Assembly (NCBI GenBank): GCA_965228955.1
Contig: OZ245848.1
Coordinates: 4,278,001 to 4,342,000, forward strand
Reading direction: 5' to 3'
Length of the DNA stretch: 64,000 bases
From: JANSWY01 sp965228955
GTDB lineage: Bacteria > Bacteroidota > Bacteroidia > Cytophagales > Cyclobacteriaceae
Positions 26,814 through 36,224 of the stretch are shown here, piece after piece; positions within the stretch are counted from its first letter, which is position 1, and each line of letters starts with the position of its first letter. The position numbers were made by a program, and so were the translations under genes. The notes under the pieces were generated by a model, which was not told the origin of the DNA, ran no database searches, and saw only the letters and a program-made list of their open reading frames with translations.

Positions 26814-27589
26814 AGGCAAACTGCATCATAGTAGACGATGAAAATCCGGCCAGACTTGGCCTCAGAGCACTCATTGCTGATGTTGAATCTCTTGAGCTAA
26901 TTGAAACATGTTCCAACGGATTAGAGGCAATTGATAAGATTAATTCACTCAAACCAGATTTAGTTTTCCTTGATATTCAAATGCCTGGAGTAAATGGTTT
27001 CGAAGTTATTGCTTCCCTAATCAAACCTCGACCATACATCATATTCACTACTGCTCATGACCAGTATGCTATTAAAGCATTTGAACTGAATGCGGTTGAT
27101 TATTTACTCAAACCATTTAGTGATGACCGGTTTCTTCAGGCTACTCAAAAAGCATTGAAACTCATAAACTCTGATCGCTCTTTAGCGGATGCTTCATTGC
27201 AAAACCTCATTAACCACACAACTCCAAAAACCGGAGCAAGCGCTAAACTTGTCCAGGACAGTACTAATGATGAATCGATAGTTTTTAAATCCGGGGGTAA
27301 GATTCATAAGGTAGATATCAAAGAATTGAATTTTGTTGAGGCCTATGATTACTATGTCAAAGTCCATTTCAATGACGATTTTATTTTGATCAGGGAGTCT
27401 ATGAAACAAATGGAGGAAAACTTACCAAAAGAGTTCATCAGAATCCATAAATCATACATCGTCAATCTCCATAAGGTTAAGGAATTTGGCAAGTTTGAGG
27501 AAGGTGTGGATCAGGTTTTATTGAGGTCCGGAGAGTTTCTCAAGGTGAGCCGTAGTTACAAATCTCAGCTGGTTGCTGCTTTGTCATGA
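26810..27589 (+). CDS. LytTR-family response regulator
   Basis: 259 residues. Receiver ~3-120 with VDDE (8-11), phospho-acceptor Asp55 (LVFLDIQMPG) and Lys in YLLKPF. A LytTR domain at ~160-256 (LNFVEAYDYYVKVHF, FIRIHKSYIVNL, FLKVSRSYK) binds DNA. Coupled to the kinase by a 4-base overlap. Its likely first target is the ABC permease gene that begins 100 bases further on. Confidence 0.93.
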   Translation: MKANCIIVDDENPARLGLRALIADVESLELIETCSNGLEAIDKINSLKPDLVFLDIQMPGVNGFEVIASLIKPRPYIIFTTAHDQYAIKAFELNAVDYLLKPFSDDRFLQATQKALKLINSDRSLADASLQNLINHTTPKTGASAKLVQDSTNDESIVFKSGGKIHKVDIKELNFVEAYDYYVKVHFNDDFILIRESMKQMEENLPKEFIRIHKSYIVNLHKVKEFGKFEEGVDQVLLRSGEFLKVSRSYKSQLVAALS

Positions 27590-27688
27590 TGCATTTCACT
27601 GCATATTTCTTACCACTTACTGCATTACTTATTTAAAAAAGATATGGTTTAATAATTTCGGTAGTATCAAAATTAAAACCAAGGACAA

Positions 27689-30115
27689 ATGCTTAAGAAT
27701 CATATCATTTTTGCAATCAGAATATTTTGGAAGGACAAAATCTACTCAATCCTTAATATACTGGGACTCACACTAGGAATATCAGTTGGGATCATTCTTT
27801 TGTTATTCCTCCAGAATGAACTGACATATGACGGTCACCATGAGAAAAAGGATCAGATATACAGATTAACTATTCATCTGCAAGCTCAGGGCGCTGATTT
27901 TAACACAGCTGTAACAGCCCGAGAACTTGCTCCAGTTCTGAAAAGTGAATTTCCTGAAGTATTGAACTATGTACGGTTTGATACTTGGAGCAATGTAATG
28001 GTAGCCACCCATCTTGATCGGGAAAACCCTTCCAGGTATTATGAAGATGAAATAGTAGATGTCGATTCTTCATACTTGTCAGTCTTTTCACATGAAATAA
28101 TAGAAGGAGACAAGAATGGTTGCTTAACAGGACCGGGTAAGGCGGTCTTGACTGAATCTATTGCAAAGAAGTTCTTCAAGGATGAATCTGCTATTGGGCA
28201 GGTGATTCAAATCGGAAATGAGGAGACCAAAAGGACAGTAACTGCTGTGATCTCTGACTTGCCAGACAACAGTCACTTAAAATATAAGATTCTACTTTCT
28301 GATATTGAAAGAAGAGGTTGGATTGACGAACAGACAGACCCGGAAAGGATTTCCGAAGGTTATTGGAATCCGGACCTTTATACATATCTGTTGCTTCCTA
28401 AAAATTACAATACAGCAGACTTTAATAAGAAATTTGAAGGGATTTACGACAAGTACTTCAAAGCATTTGGTGATCAAATTGGAGGTACTGCAACGCCACT
28501 TTTACAACCCTTAGAAGATATCCATTTCTCTGCTGGATTAACAGAAGATCAACCTAATGGAAACATGAACTATGTTTACACTTTTTCAACTATTGGTTTA
28601 TTCTTAATCCTCTTAGCTTGCATCAATTATATGAATTTGGCAACTGCCAGATCAGTATACCGGGCTGGAGAAATGGGGATCAGAAAAGTTCTTGGTTTTA
28701 CAAGGTTGAACTTGTTTTGGTCTGTTCTTACTGAAGCCTTAGTCCTTTCCACTTTGGCAATGATCTTTTCTATTGCAATTTGCTATATCGTATTGTATCT
28801 AACTCCATTTAACTCTTGGATAGATAAAGACCTAAGCATATCGTTTTTTGATAACCCGGTCCTCTTGGTTGGATCTTTATTAATTACTCTACTTGTTGGC
28901 TTGGTCTCGGGAATTTATCCTGCTCTTTATATACCTGCAGTACCTGTTGTATCAGCTCTTAAAGGAGCTTTAATTGGTCAAAGCAGAGGAATTATTTTGA
29001 GAAAAGTACTTATCATCTTTCAATTTGCCATCTCAATTTTTGTGATAGTCATTACTGTATTGATGGATAAGCAAATTGACTACATGCGAAAAGTTGATGT
29101 TGGGTTTGACACAGAAAATGTCGTTGTAATTGATATCAGGAGAAGAAATTTTGGGGATAAAATAGACGTGATACGAAATGAAATAAATGCTCATCCAAAC
29201 GTACTTAGCAGTGCAACATCCTGGGGTGTACCAGGAATCGAATTAGGTGGTCAGGTATTTAGGGTACAAAGTGGAGATGAGATGGTTCAAAAAAATATGA
29301 ACACACTTTTTGTAGGACCAGACTATCTTGAAACTCTTGGCTTTGAAATAGTAAAAGGTGAAGGTTTGAGAAATACCACTTCAGAAGAAACCAGCATATT
29401 ATTGGTGAATGAATCAGGAGCTAAGGAATTGGGGTGGGGAGATGACCCAATTCATAAGAGAGTGAGGTTCTTTCATGGTGATACCGATATTCTGGTTGTT
29501 GGGATGGTAAAAGACTTTAATTTCGAATCGCTTCATAATAAAATTGGACCGGTGTTCATTGTACCTACTCCAAATGCTGGGGGTAGTTTACAAATCAGAG
29601 TTAATGGTCAGGATATGCAATCGACTATTGATCACATTGAGCAGGTTATCACAAAATTTGACACAAAAAATCCATTTCAATATAGATTCCTTGATGCAGA
29701 GTTCAACGCACAGTACAAAGCAGATGAAATACAGCACCAATTACTTTCTACCTTGTCATACATCTGTATAATTATTTCATTACTAGGGTTAGTTGGACTT
29801 TCCGCATTCACTGTTTCTCAAAAGGCAAAAGAAATCAGTATCAGAAAAACACTTGGAGCCTCTATCCCAAATGTTTTGATATCATTCTCAAAAGGATATC
29901 TCAAACTGATGATTCTTGCGGCGATCATCGCCATTCCTATTGCTGACTTTGTAATAGTGGACTGGCTCTCGGAATTCGCATACCAAATGAATCAGCAGTG
30001 GTGGTATTATGCTATTCCTACTTTTATAGTATTACTTTTTGGATTGGGGACAGTTTCAATACAAGTTTTAAAAGCTGCCAAAGCAAATCCTGTAGATGGA
30101 CTTAGAAGTGAATAA
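27689..30115 (+). CDS. Large double-FtsX ABC permease
   Basis: 808 residues. The N-terminal helix (ILGLTLGISVGIILLLFL) is followed by a MacB-type periplasmic domain, three helices (~285-425) and then a second periplasmic domain and three more helices (~690-800). That is two FtsX modules in one chain. The repeat at the coupling motifs (GEMGIRKVLGFTRLNLF and KEISIRKTLGASIPNVL) shows the internal duplication. No ATPase is next to it, so it borrows one from elsewhere or acts as an accessory. The ATG at 27689 has an AAGGA ribosome site 4 bases upstream. Confidence 0.9.
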   Translation: MLKNHIIFAIRIFWKDKIYSILNILGLTLGISVGIILLLFLQNELTYDGHHEKKDQIYRLTIHLQAQGADFNTAVTARELAPVLKSEFPEVLNYVRFDTWSNVMVATHLDRENPSRYYEDEIVDVDSSYLSVFSHEIIEGDKNGCLTGPGKAVLTESIAKKFFKDESAIGQVIQIGNEETKRTVTAVISDLPDNSHLKYKILLSDIERRGWIDEQTDPERISEGYWNPDLYTYLLLPKNYNTADFNKKFEGIYDKYFKAFGDQIGGTATPLLQPLEDIHFSAGLTEDQPNGNMNYVYTFSTIGLFLILLACINYMNLATARSVYRAGEMGIRKVLGFTRLNLFWSVLTEALVLSTLAMIFSIAICYIVLYLTPFNSWIDKDLSISFFDNPVLLVGSLLITLLVGLVSGIYPALYIPAVPVVSALKGALIGQSRGIILRKVLIIFQFAISIFVIVITVLMDKQIDYMRKVDVGFDTENVVVIDIRRRNFGDKIDVIRNEINAHPNVLSSATSWGVPGIELGGQVFRVQSGDEMVQKNMNTLFVGPDYLETLGFEIVKGEGLRNTTSEETSILLVNESGAKELGWGDDPIHKRVRFFHGDTDILVVGMVKDFNFESLHNKIGPVFIVPTPNAGGSLQIRVNGQDMQSTIDHIEQVITKFDTKNPFQYRFLDAEFNAQYKADEIQHQLLSTLSYICIIISLLGLVGLSAFTVSQKAKEISIRKTLGASIPNVLISFSKGYLKLMILAAIIAIPIADFVIVDWLSEFAYQMNQQWWYYAIPTFIVLLFGLGTVSIQVLKAAKANPVDGLRSE

Positions 30116-30150
30116 AAAAATAATGGGTCTCCAAATGATGGAGACCCATT
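30112..30150 (-). terminator. Intrinsic terminator between convergent genes
   Basis: Perfect 11-base stem AATGGGTCTCC (30122-30132) and GGAGACCCATT (30140-30150), loop of 7. On the minus strand it is followed by a T-run (plus-strand A-run at 30114-30120). It serves the minus-strand gene at 30175 and may also end plus-strand transcription of the permease. Confidence 0.8.
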
Positions 30151-30174
30151 GGGTATTCACGTAGCTGATCTGGC

Positions 30175-30579
30175 TTACACCAGATTAAGGGCTTTTGATA
30201 TTTTATTAAGCATTTCTATATGCTGCTTTGATTCTGGAATTGAATAGTCTTTTGATAACCTATTCAAATCACCCAGGATTTCTTTCATCAATTCTGTCTG
30301 ACATTCAGAAACTGATTTTTCCTGACATGAAAAAGTATCAGAAACATCTAATTCCTCATGTAATACCATCCACTTCTTAGATATAACGCTAAGTTGTCTT
30401 AAGTATTGACTTCTTGATAAAGCTGAATTTATTAATGAATTAAGATCTACCTGTTGAACAGGGGGTGATGGATAATTATTTACCCACCTATTAATGGCGT
30501 TTGAAAGGGCCCCACTATTCCCTTTTATCCTAACGGTCCTACCAGTGCCATTAGGATGATTGTCTCTAGTTCCGTGCAT
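30175..30579 (-). CDS. Unrecognised 134-residue protein
   Basis: 134 residues with no signal peptide or membrane segment. The N-terminus is Gly/Asn-rich (GTRDNHPNGTGRTVRIKGNSG). The rest is a helical domain with Asn/Ser-rich loops and two Cys (SCQEKSVSECQ) that could form a disulphide or bind metal. No family recognised. It stands alone, followed by a strong terminator, 96 bases after the start of a GNAT gene on the same strand. The long frame and terminator favour a real gene. Confidence 0.6.
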   Translation of the reverse strand: MHGTRDNHPNGTGRTVRIKGNSGALSNAINRWVNNYPSPPVQQVDLNSLINSALSRSQYLRQLSVISKKWMVLHEELDVSDTFSCQEKSVSECQTELMKEILGDLNRLSKDYSIPESKQHIEMLNKISKALNLV

Positions 30580-30675
30580 TACTGCGAGTTGTGTTAAGCT
30601 CTACTATTACATTCAAGCTCAAAAAAACCCTTCCATTAATTCAATAAAATATGCGTTAGTTACCATTTACATAAT

Positions 30676-31227
30676 TCAAAAAGTATATCTGAAACCAAAC
30701 ACCTCTAATTCTCCCTTTCTAAAATCAAGGTCTTCTGATCTTTCAAAACCCATCCTTTCATACATTCCCCAGGCTATTTTCATGGCGTTCGTAGTGTGGA
30801 TCACCAATTGTTTTTGCTGCTCTCTTTTAGCATATTGTATGCAATAGTTGGTGAGTAACTTGCCCAGCCCATGCCCTCTAAAATTATGATGGATTGCCAA
30901 AAATCTAAATCCTCCAGCATCTCTTACCTGAGTGGCAGTCCCTGCTGATCCATAAAACTGCATATCACTGAAATAAACAACAGCACCACCAATTTCATTT
31001 TCATCCGAAACTGCTGCAAATATTTTTATTGAGGGGTTTAGAGTCAAATCTCCTATATTCTTCAATTTTTCAAAATATTCAGGAGCTGTTTGTATAGTAA
31101 GAAATCCAGGAAGGTTTGAGTATGCATCAACCATTAATTCACCAATCTCTTCAAATTCAGAATTGATGGCTTCTCTCACATTAAATTGTTTCTCAGACAT
31201 AGAAGCAAAAACGGATTTATCATTCAA
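30676..31227 (-). CDS. GNAT-family N-acetyltransferase
   Basis: 183 residues, one GNAT domain. The acetyl-CoA-binding motif A reads LAIHHNFRGHGLGKLLTNYC (Q/RxxGxG/A type) and motif B near VIHTTNAMKIAWGMYERMGF is normal for small-molecule or protein acetyltransferases. The substrate cannot be predicted. It precedes the unrecognised gene at 30175 by 96 bases and may be co-transcribed with it. The plus-strand frame overlapping its end is a shadow. Confidence 0.88.
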   Translation of the reverse strand: MNDKSVFASMSEKQFNVREAINSEFEEIGELMVDAYSNLPGFLTIQTAPEYFEKLKNIGDLTLNPSIKIFAAVSDENEIGGAVVYFSDMQFYGSAGTATQVRDAGGFRFLAIHHNFRGHGLGKLLTNYCIQYAKREQQKQLVIHTTNAMKIAWGMYERMGFERSEDLDFRKGELEVFGFRYTF

Positions 31228-31338
31228 TGAAATATTAAATTGGATGAAAATAATTCATCTTATCCATTACTTATTCAAAATTGATATATTTAGATACCCG
31301 CCAGAACATTTTAGAGCAAAATAGTCTACGGCAGACTT

Positions 31339-31746
31339 ATGGAAAAATTATTCGATTCAGATAATCTATCGATTCACTACGATCATCAACGGTCTCTTAT
31401 GGTCGTGTTTGGCAAGAAGGAATCCATAAAAATTCCTCCTGAAATTGGAGCACTATCAGTTGTTGAAGTAGCTAAAGAATTAGTTGCAAAAAGACCCGAT
31501 TTTTTCTTTGTGAATGATGAGGAACGCACATACATTTTTTCTGTAGAAGAGCAATCCTGGGTTGGAACAACTATTGCAAGAGCTGGAGCTGAATGTGGTC
31601 TAAAGAAGATGGCATTTTTAAAACCTAAAGCCTTTATTCAGGAGTTATCAACTGAACAAGCAATTGATGAGGCCGGAGATCTCACTTTCGAATTTAAGTA
31701 TGTTAAATCTGAAGAAGAGGCGATGAAATGGTTTGGTTTAAGCTAG
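31339..31746 (+). CDS. Unrecognised small protein, possibly STAS-like
   Basis: 135 residues with no signal peptide. A beta-alpha-beta pattern (SLMVVFGK, helix, DFFFVND, TYIFSVEEQ, helix, MAFLKPKAFIQEL) resembles SpoIIAA/STAS-like folds of Bacteroidota, but I see no diagnostic phosphorylation motif. Its last 9 bases overlap the convergent AraC gene. Function unknown. Confidence 0.6.
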   Translation: MEKLFDSDNLSIHYDHQRSLMVVFGKKESIKIPPEIGALSVVEVAKELVAKRPDFFFVNDEERTYIFSVEEQSWVGTTIARAGAECGLKKMAFLKPKAFIQELSTEQAIDEAGDLTFEFKYVKSEEEAMKWFGLS

Positions 31747-32766
31747 TTGTTCTTGATTATCTTTTCTAAATGCTGATGGAGTCTTTCCCACTTGTTTCTT
31801 GAAAGCTGCATTGAATGAGGAAAGTGAATTAAACCCACAATCAAATGCAATACTGGCTATTTTCAAATGCTGCAATGATCCATCAACCAAATCGTTTTTA
31901 GCCTTTTCAACTCTAAATGAATTTATAAAGTCATTGAAATTCTGTTCAAACTGTTCTGACAACACCTTTGAGAGTACATGTTTCGGAATGCCAGTCACAT
32001 CGGATAGTTGACCAAGATTAAAGTCACCATCCAAATACAACCTCTCTTCTAACATTGCATTCTGAATAGCAGAGCGATAATCTACTAACTCATCCTCCGA
32101 AAAGCTCAGGTTCTGATATTTCTCCTTCGATTTAAAAAGAACTAAATCGGATTTAGCAAATACGGTAAAGCTAATTACATAAATTAATAGAGAATAAACG
32201 ATTGGTCCTGTGATATAGGAATTGATTCCTAATATGTAATTAGTAAAATAAGCCAACCCAAAAAGTGTCACTAAAAGATAAAGATTCCTAATCCAACTAA
32301 ACCCTGGACTCTTTCGTCCTTTGAACAAAATGTAACCTGAGAGAACAATGTAGATAAGTGTTTCATATAGCAAAGCATGATAACCTCCTCGATACCAGAA
32401 ATTTGATAAATCGAGCCAGGGAGTAGCCAGGATCACGAAGAAAGCCGGCATTAAAATGACAAATGACCAGATTTTATTTAAGCTCCAAACTTCAATTCTT
32501 GAATTGAGGTATAGTAGCAATACCGGACCAATAAAAGCATGGGCTGCAAAACCTAAATTAAGAACCAGTATATCCTCTATGTCCAGAAAGTACCAGGCGA
32601 TGGATTTAAATAATCTGACTGAAATAGCCAGCATCAACCATCCCAACAATCTATTTGACCTTACTGAGCCTCTGTCGGTAGTCAATAAAAAAACTGATAG
32701 GAACAGACTCTGAATTGCTCCTGCGCAGCATATGACCAACCAAATTGTTTCGGTATTTAACATCAC
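31738..32766 (-). CDS. AraC-family regulator with N-terminal membrane domain
   Basis: 342 residues. Seven hydrophobic helices within ~5-205 form a membrane sensor. The C-terminal ~100 residues are an AraC pair of helix-turn-helices (LGQLSDVTGIPKHVLSKVLS and IASIAFDCGFNSLSSFNAAF) followed by the conserved GKTPSAFRK. Membrane-bound AraC regulators of this type are common in Bacteroidota. It is transcribed away from the large permease gene that begins 102 bases beyond its start, so it is a likely regulator of that gene. Confidence 0.88.
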   Translation of the reverse strand: MMLNTETIWLVICCAGAIQSLFLSVFLLTTDRGSVRSNRLLGWLMLAISVRLFKSIAWYFLDIEDILVLNLGFAAHAFIGPVLLLYLNSRIEVWSLNKIWSFVILMPAFFVILATPWLDLSNFWYRGGYHALLYETLIYIVLSGYILFKGRKSPGFSWIRNLYLLVTLFGLAYFTNYILGINSYITGPIVYSLLIYVISFTVFAKSDLVLFKSKEKYQNLSFSEDELVDYRSAIQNAMLEERLYLDGDFNLGQLSDVTGIPKHVLSKVLSEQFEQNFNDFINSFRVEKAKNDLVDGSLQHLKIASIAFDCGFNSLSSFNAAFKKQVGKTPSAFRKDNQEQLA

Positions 32767-32868
32767 ACAAATAAGTGAGTAATTTATTAAACCAACTGAC
32801 GAATTAATTAATACGGTAGAAAAAGGAGTTTGGATCAGCTAATTATTGATTTTCAAAAATTCAATGCT

Positions 32869-35274
32869 ATGTTCAAAAACTCAATACTCGTCACAAGGAG
32901 AAGTATGCGCTCCAGACCACTGATTTACCTCCTTAACATTTTTGGTCTTGCAATAGGGATTGCCGGATTCATGTTCATTCTGATCTACACCAACCATGAG
33001 TTGTCTTATGACAAACATCATGAAGATGTAGAAAACATTTATCGCATTAATCACATCATCAAGCAGCCAGGACAAACAAATTATGTTGGTGCAGCTACGT
33101 TTCCACGAGTTGGCTTGGCTTTAAAAGAAGAGTTTGACCAGGTAGTCAATTCTTGCAGAGTAACAGAAGTGTGGGGGACCGCAGTAACACTGGTTGATAA
33201 TGATCCAATAGAACGGGAGAGCATGATGTTAACAGAACCATCATTCCTCGAAATTTTCAATCTCGATTTGATTCAAGGAGATCCCGAAACATGTCTTGAG
33301 CATCCATATACTTGTATAATCTCCCAAGAAGTAGCCTATCAGCATTTTGGCAGCAATGATTGCATCGGAAAAGATTTGATACTTAAAACTAATAATGGTG
33401 AAGTAAACTATCAGATTACTGGAATTTTCAAAGATACCGGTCCATCTCACATAGCAGCACCTGTTTATTTTTCGTTTGCATCTTTCCTCGCTGACCTAGG
33501 CTATGAACAGGACCGAAACTGGAGATGGTTTGATTTTGTGACATATGTAAAGCTGAAATCGAATACCGATCTAGAGCAACTAGATGAGGCATTTGTACCT
33601 TTTATTGATAAACATGGAGGAGAAAGACTGGGAAGTAAGCGAATAGATTTCGATTTAATGCCGGTATTAAATATCCATCTGCATTCAGATGTAAATCAGG
33701 AGATTTCGGTGAATGGCGATATAAAAACTATTTGGTTTTTAATGGTATTAGGTGGGTTCATCATACTTATCGCATGGATAAACTATCTCAACCTTTACAC
33801 TGCAAAAGCAATTGAAAAAAGTAAGGAAGTCGCCATTCGAAAGACATTGGGATCTTCTAAACTATCACTGATTCGACAATATCTAATTGAAGCTGGAATT
33901 GTAAATTTCCTGGCCATTCTGCTTAGTATTTTGTTTTTGTGGGGAATGTATTATTTGTCTGTGACATTTCTTGATATCGAAGTTCCAATCAGGAAATCCG
34001 GTTTGAACATTCTTACCTGGCTTGTCATCATGTGGATAGTCAGCACTTTTGTTTCTGGGACTTACCCTGCAGTATTCATTTCAAATTTCAGGATTTTAAG
34101 TGCCTTGAAAGGTTCCTCGGGAGTTACAGGTGGCGGTAGATTAAGGAAGACATTGGTGATTTTTCAATTCATGTCGGCAGGGTTTATGATTGCCGGGACT
34201 CTGCTCGTTTACAAGCAATTGCAATTCATGAATAATATGTCTACCGGTATAAATACCTCAAAAACCATTGTGATTGATTCCCCCCAAATGGAAAGAAATG
34301 ATGAGAGATTCCTTCAAAAGCTGAATCAGTTAAAGCAATCTTTTCTACAGTTTAATGGAGTATCGGAGGTGGCTGTAACATCAGATGTCCCCGGCAAACA
34401 GGTAGGTTGGAGAGGGAGCTCCTTCTTGCTGAACGAAGAGCCACAAGAAAGAAGGATTGTTTATAAAATGACTGTTGGCAAAGATTATTTGGACTATTTA
34501 GATGCAGAATTCTTAATCGGGAGAAACTTTGAAAACTCCACTGATTCCACCAATGTTATCATGAACCGAGAAGCGATGAATCTTTACGGATTTCAGAACC
34601 CTGAAGATATCATAAACAGAAGAATCCGATATGCGGGACTGGATACTTTAAAAGTAATTGGTGTGATAGAGAACTTCTATCAGGAGTCACTTAAAGAAAG
34701 AATGAAACCCACAGTTTATTTAATGGTCAATCAGGAATTAAAATATCTATCAATTAGAATTGATCCGGCGCAAACACAAGAGTTTATCGCAAATGCAAAG
34801 CCTATATTTGAAAGCACATTTCCAAATGTTCCTTTTAATTGGCACTCATTGGATGATCTTTTGGAGAAGAGGCACAAGCAAGAGTCACAATTCAATAAAT
34901 TGTTTAATGCATTTGCTATTCTGACTATTTTCATTTCCTTCCTGGGCCTACTTGGACTATCATACTTTACTGCAGAAAAACGGAGAAAAGAGGTTGGCGT
35001 GAGAAAAGTACTTGGGTCATCAGTTCAGGATATCATCAGGTTGATCTTTAGCGATTTCGCCAAACTCGTGTTGATTGGAAACTTACTTGCTATTCCATTT
35101 CTATGGTTTATTTCAAATGAATGGCTTGCACAGTTCACAAAGCACATCAGCTTTCCCTGGTTTCTGCCATTAGCTACAATTGGGTTAACAATTATGCTTG
35201 CATTCCTTTTTACTGTTTTTCACTTATTGAAATTGGGACGATTAAATCCTGTTGAGGTATTGAAGGATGAATGA
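32869..35274 (+). CDS. Large double-FtsX ABC permease (second copy)
   Basis: 801 residues if it starts at the ATG 32869 (MFKNSILVTRR), which matches the N-terminus of the paralogue at 27689. An upstream in-frame TTG at 32830 would add 13 residues and has a Shine-Dalgarno-like GGAG too close for use. Topology: one helix, a periplasmic domain, three helices, a second periplasmic domain, three helices, with two coupling motifs (KEVAIRKTLGSSKLS and KEVGVRKVLGSSVQD). No ATPase adjoins it. Divergent from the AraC regulator, which probably controls it. Confidence 0.88.
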   Translation: MFKNSILVTRRSMRSRPLIYLLNIFGLAIGIAGFMFILIYTNHELSYDKHHEDVENIYRINHIIKQPGQTNYVGAATFPRVGLALKEEFDQVVNSCRVTEVWGTAVTLVDNDPIERESMMLTEPSFLEIFNLDLIQGDPETCLEHPYTCIISQEVAYQHFGSNDCIGKDLILKTNNGEVNYQITGIFKDTGPSHIAAPVYFSFASFLADLGYEQDRNWRWFDFVTYVKLKSNTDLEQLDEAFVPFIDKHGGERLGSKRIDFDLMPVLNIHLHSDVNQEISVNGDIKTIWFLMVLGGFIILIAWINYLNLYTAKAIEKSKEVAIRKTLGSSKLSLIRQYLIEAGIVNFLAILLSILFLWGMYYLSVTFLDIEVPIRKSGLNILTWLVIMWIVSTFVSGTYPAVFISNFRILSALKGSSGVTGGGRLRKTLVIFQFMSAGFMIAGTLLVYKQLQFMNNMSTGINTSKTIVIDSPQMERNDERFLQKLNQLKQSFLQFNGVSEVAVTSDVPGKQVGWRGSSFLLNEEPQERRIVYKMTVGKDYLDYLDAEFLIGRNFENSTDSTNVIMNREAMNLYGFQNPEDIINRRIRYAGLDTLKVIGVIENFYQESLKERMKPTVYLMVNQELKYLSIRIDPAQTQEFIANAKPIFESTFPNVPFNWHSLDDLLEKRHKQESQFNKLFNAFAILTIFISFLGLLGLSYFTAEKRRKEVGVRKVLGSSVQDIIRLIFSDFAKLVLIGNLLAIPFLWFISNEWLAQFTKHISFPWFLPLATIGLTIMLAFLFTVFHLLKLGRLNPVEVLKDE

Positions 35275-35340
35275 TCTTCTTTATGCTGTTCTTTCAATTG
35301 CCAGGGTTGAAAGAATTCAAATAGTTTATTCTATTTAACA

Positions 35341-35370
35341 AAAAAGGGAAGCTGGATTTCCCAGCTTCCC
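35341..35370 (-). terminator. Intrinsic terminator between convergent genes
   Basis: Perfect 10-base stem GGGAAGCTGG (35346-35355) and CCAGCTTCCC (35361-35370), 5-base loop. On the minus strand it is followed by a T-run. It ends the small Lys-rich gene at 35399. Confidence 0.8.
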
Positions 35371-35398
35371 AATTTACCACGCAATTAAAATTCCTTGT

Positions 35399-35632
35399 TT
35401 AGATGTATGTCGAGATAGATCTCTTTTTTGATTTTTTCTTTGCCATTTTCATCTTGTCTTTTTTAGCCTTTTTTCTGGCTTTGCTTATAACTCTGCAACC
35501 TTTTTTGCTTTTACCTGGAAGTGCGAAGGCCGAATTTTCTACTTGAACTTGCTCTGATGCTTTGGCAGTATTAGGAGTTGCTAAAAACGCTAATCCTAGG
35601 ATAATGGTGGTTATAAATAATCTAAAATTCAT
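35399..35632 (-). CDS. Small secreted Lys-rich protein
   Basis: 77 residues. Signal peptide ~1-25 (FITTIILGLAFLATPNTAKA). The mature part is extremely basic, with about 40% Lys/Arg (KARKKAKKDKMKMAKKKSKK) and one Cys. A short cationic secreted protein could bind nucleic acid, polyanionic polysaccharide or lipopolysaccharide, or be antimicrobial; none of these is proven. The strong terminator at 35341 and the signal peptide support it as a real gene. Confidence 0.65.
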   Translation of the reverse strand: MNFRLFITTIILGLAFLATPNTAKASEQVQVENSAFALPGKSKKGCRVISKARKKAKKDKMKMAKKKSKKRSISTYI

Positions 35633-35856
35633 AGCTAGTTGTATTTAATTACAACTTAAAGGTAGATCAATATTTCTCCAAAAAAGACTAAATAGATTGG
35701 TACTCGATGAACACAGAGCAACACAGGATGAACCTTAAATTGAGAGGTATTAAATTATCTACGATTGAATATAATTTTTCACAAGTATGTATGAACTAAA
35801 GAATTAGTACCGACTTCTAGCAGCTTAACATATGAGTCGGTACTGTAATCTCATCA

Positions 35857-36216
35857 TCACATATTTGCTAAGATTGTCATAATAACACGTAAAACTATTC
35901 CTATTCCTACCCCCCAAAGAGCCATCGTACATGCCGATTTTGCTTTTTTAGGTGCAGAATTCATGTTAACAAAATATAAGATGCCCCCAATTATTGGAAA
36001 GCAAAAAGAAAGTACTTTTAGTCCTTCGCTTAGATCTTCTTCCCCAGCATAAGAACCTGGTACTACCTCTTCAATGTTTGTATCTTCATTAAAGTCAGGG
36101 CAAGAACCTTCAAAGTCCGCCTTTTCATTTGTCAATCCACAAACCAATCCTTTTTGGAAATCCATTTTTCGATTTGTGCATTTTTTACAAAATTCTAGTT
36201 GTTCGTCTCTGGTCAT
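35857..36216 (-). CDS. Four-Cys, two-helix membrane protein of unknown function
   Basis: 119 residues from the ATG at 36216; an earlier in-frame ATG would add 19 residues overlapping the previous gene. The N-terminal soluble part has four Cys at 10, 13, 26 and 39 (CKKC, CGL, CPDF), a likely zinc site. Two hydrophobic helices (~66-85 and 95-118) follow. Short Bacteroidota membrane proteins of this CxxC plus two-helix design are common and uncharacterised. It starts 8 bases after the DUF2085 gene, with which it is probably co-transcribed. Confidence 0.7.
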   Translation of the reverse strand: MTRDEQLEFCKKCTNRKMDFQKGLVCGLTNEKADFEGSCPDFNEDTNIEEVVPGSYAGEEDLSEGLKVLSFCFPIIGGILYFVNMNSAPKKAKSACTMALWGVGIGIVLRVIMTILANM

Positions 36217-36224
36217 GATTAGTA

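Noticed and set aside
32830..32868. In-frame TTG as start of the second large ABC permease
   Set aside because: A GGAG lies only a base or two before it, too close to use, and the ATG at 32869 gives the same N-terminus as the paralogue at 27689.
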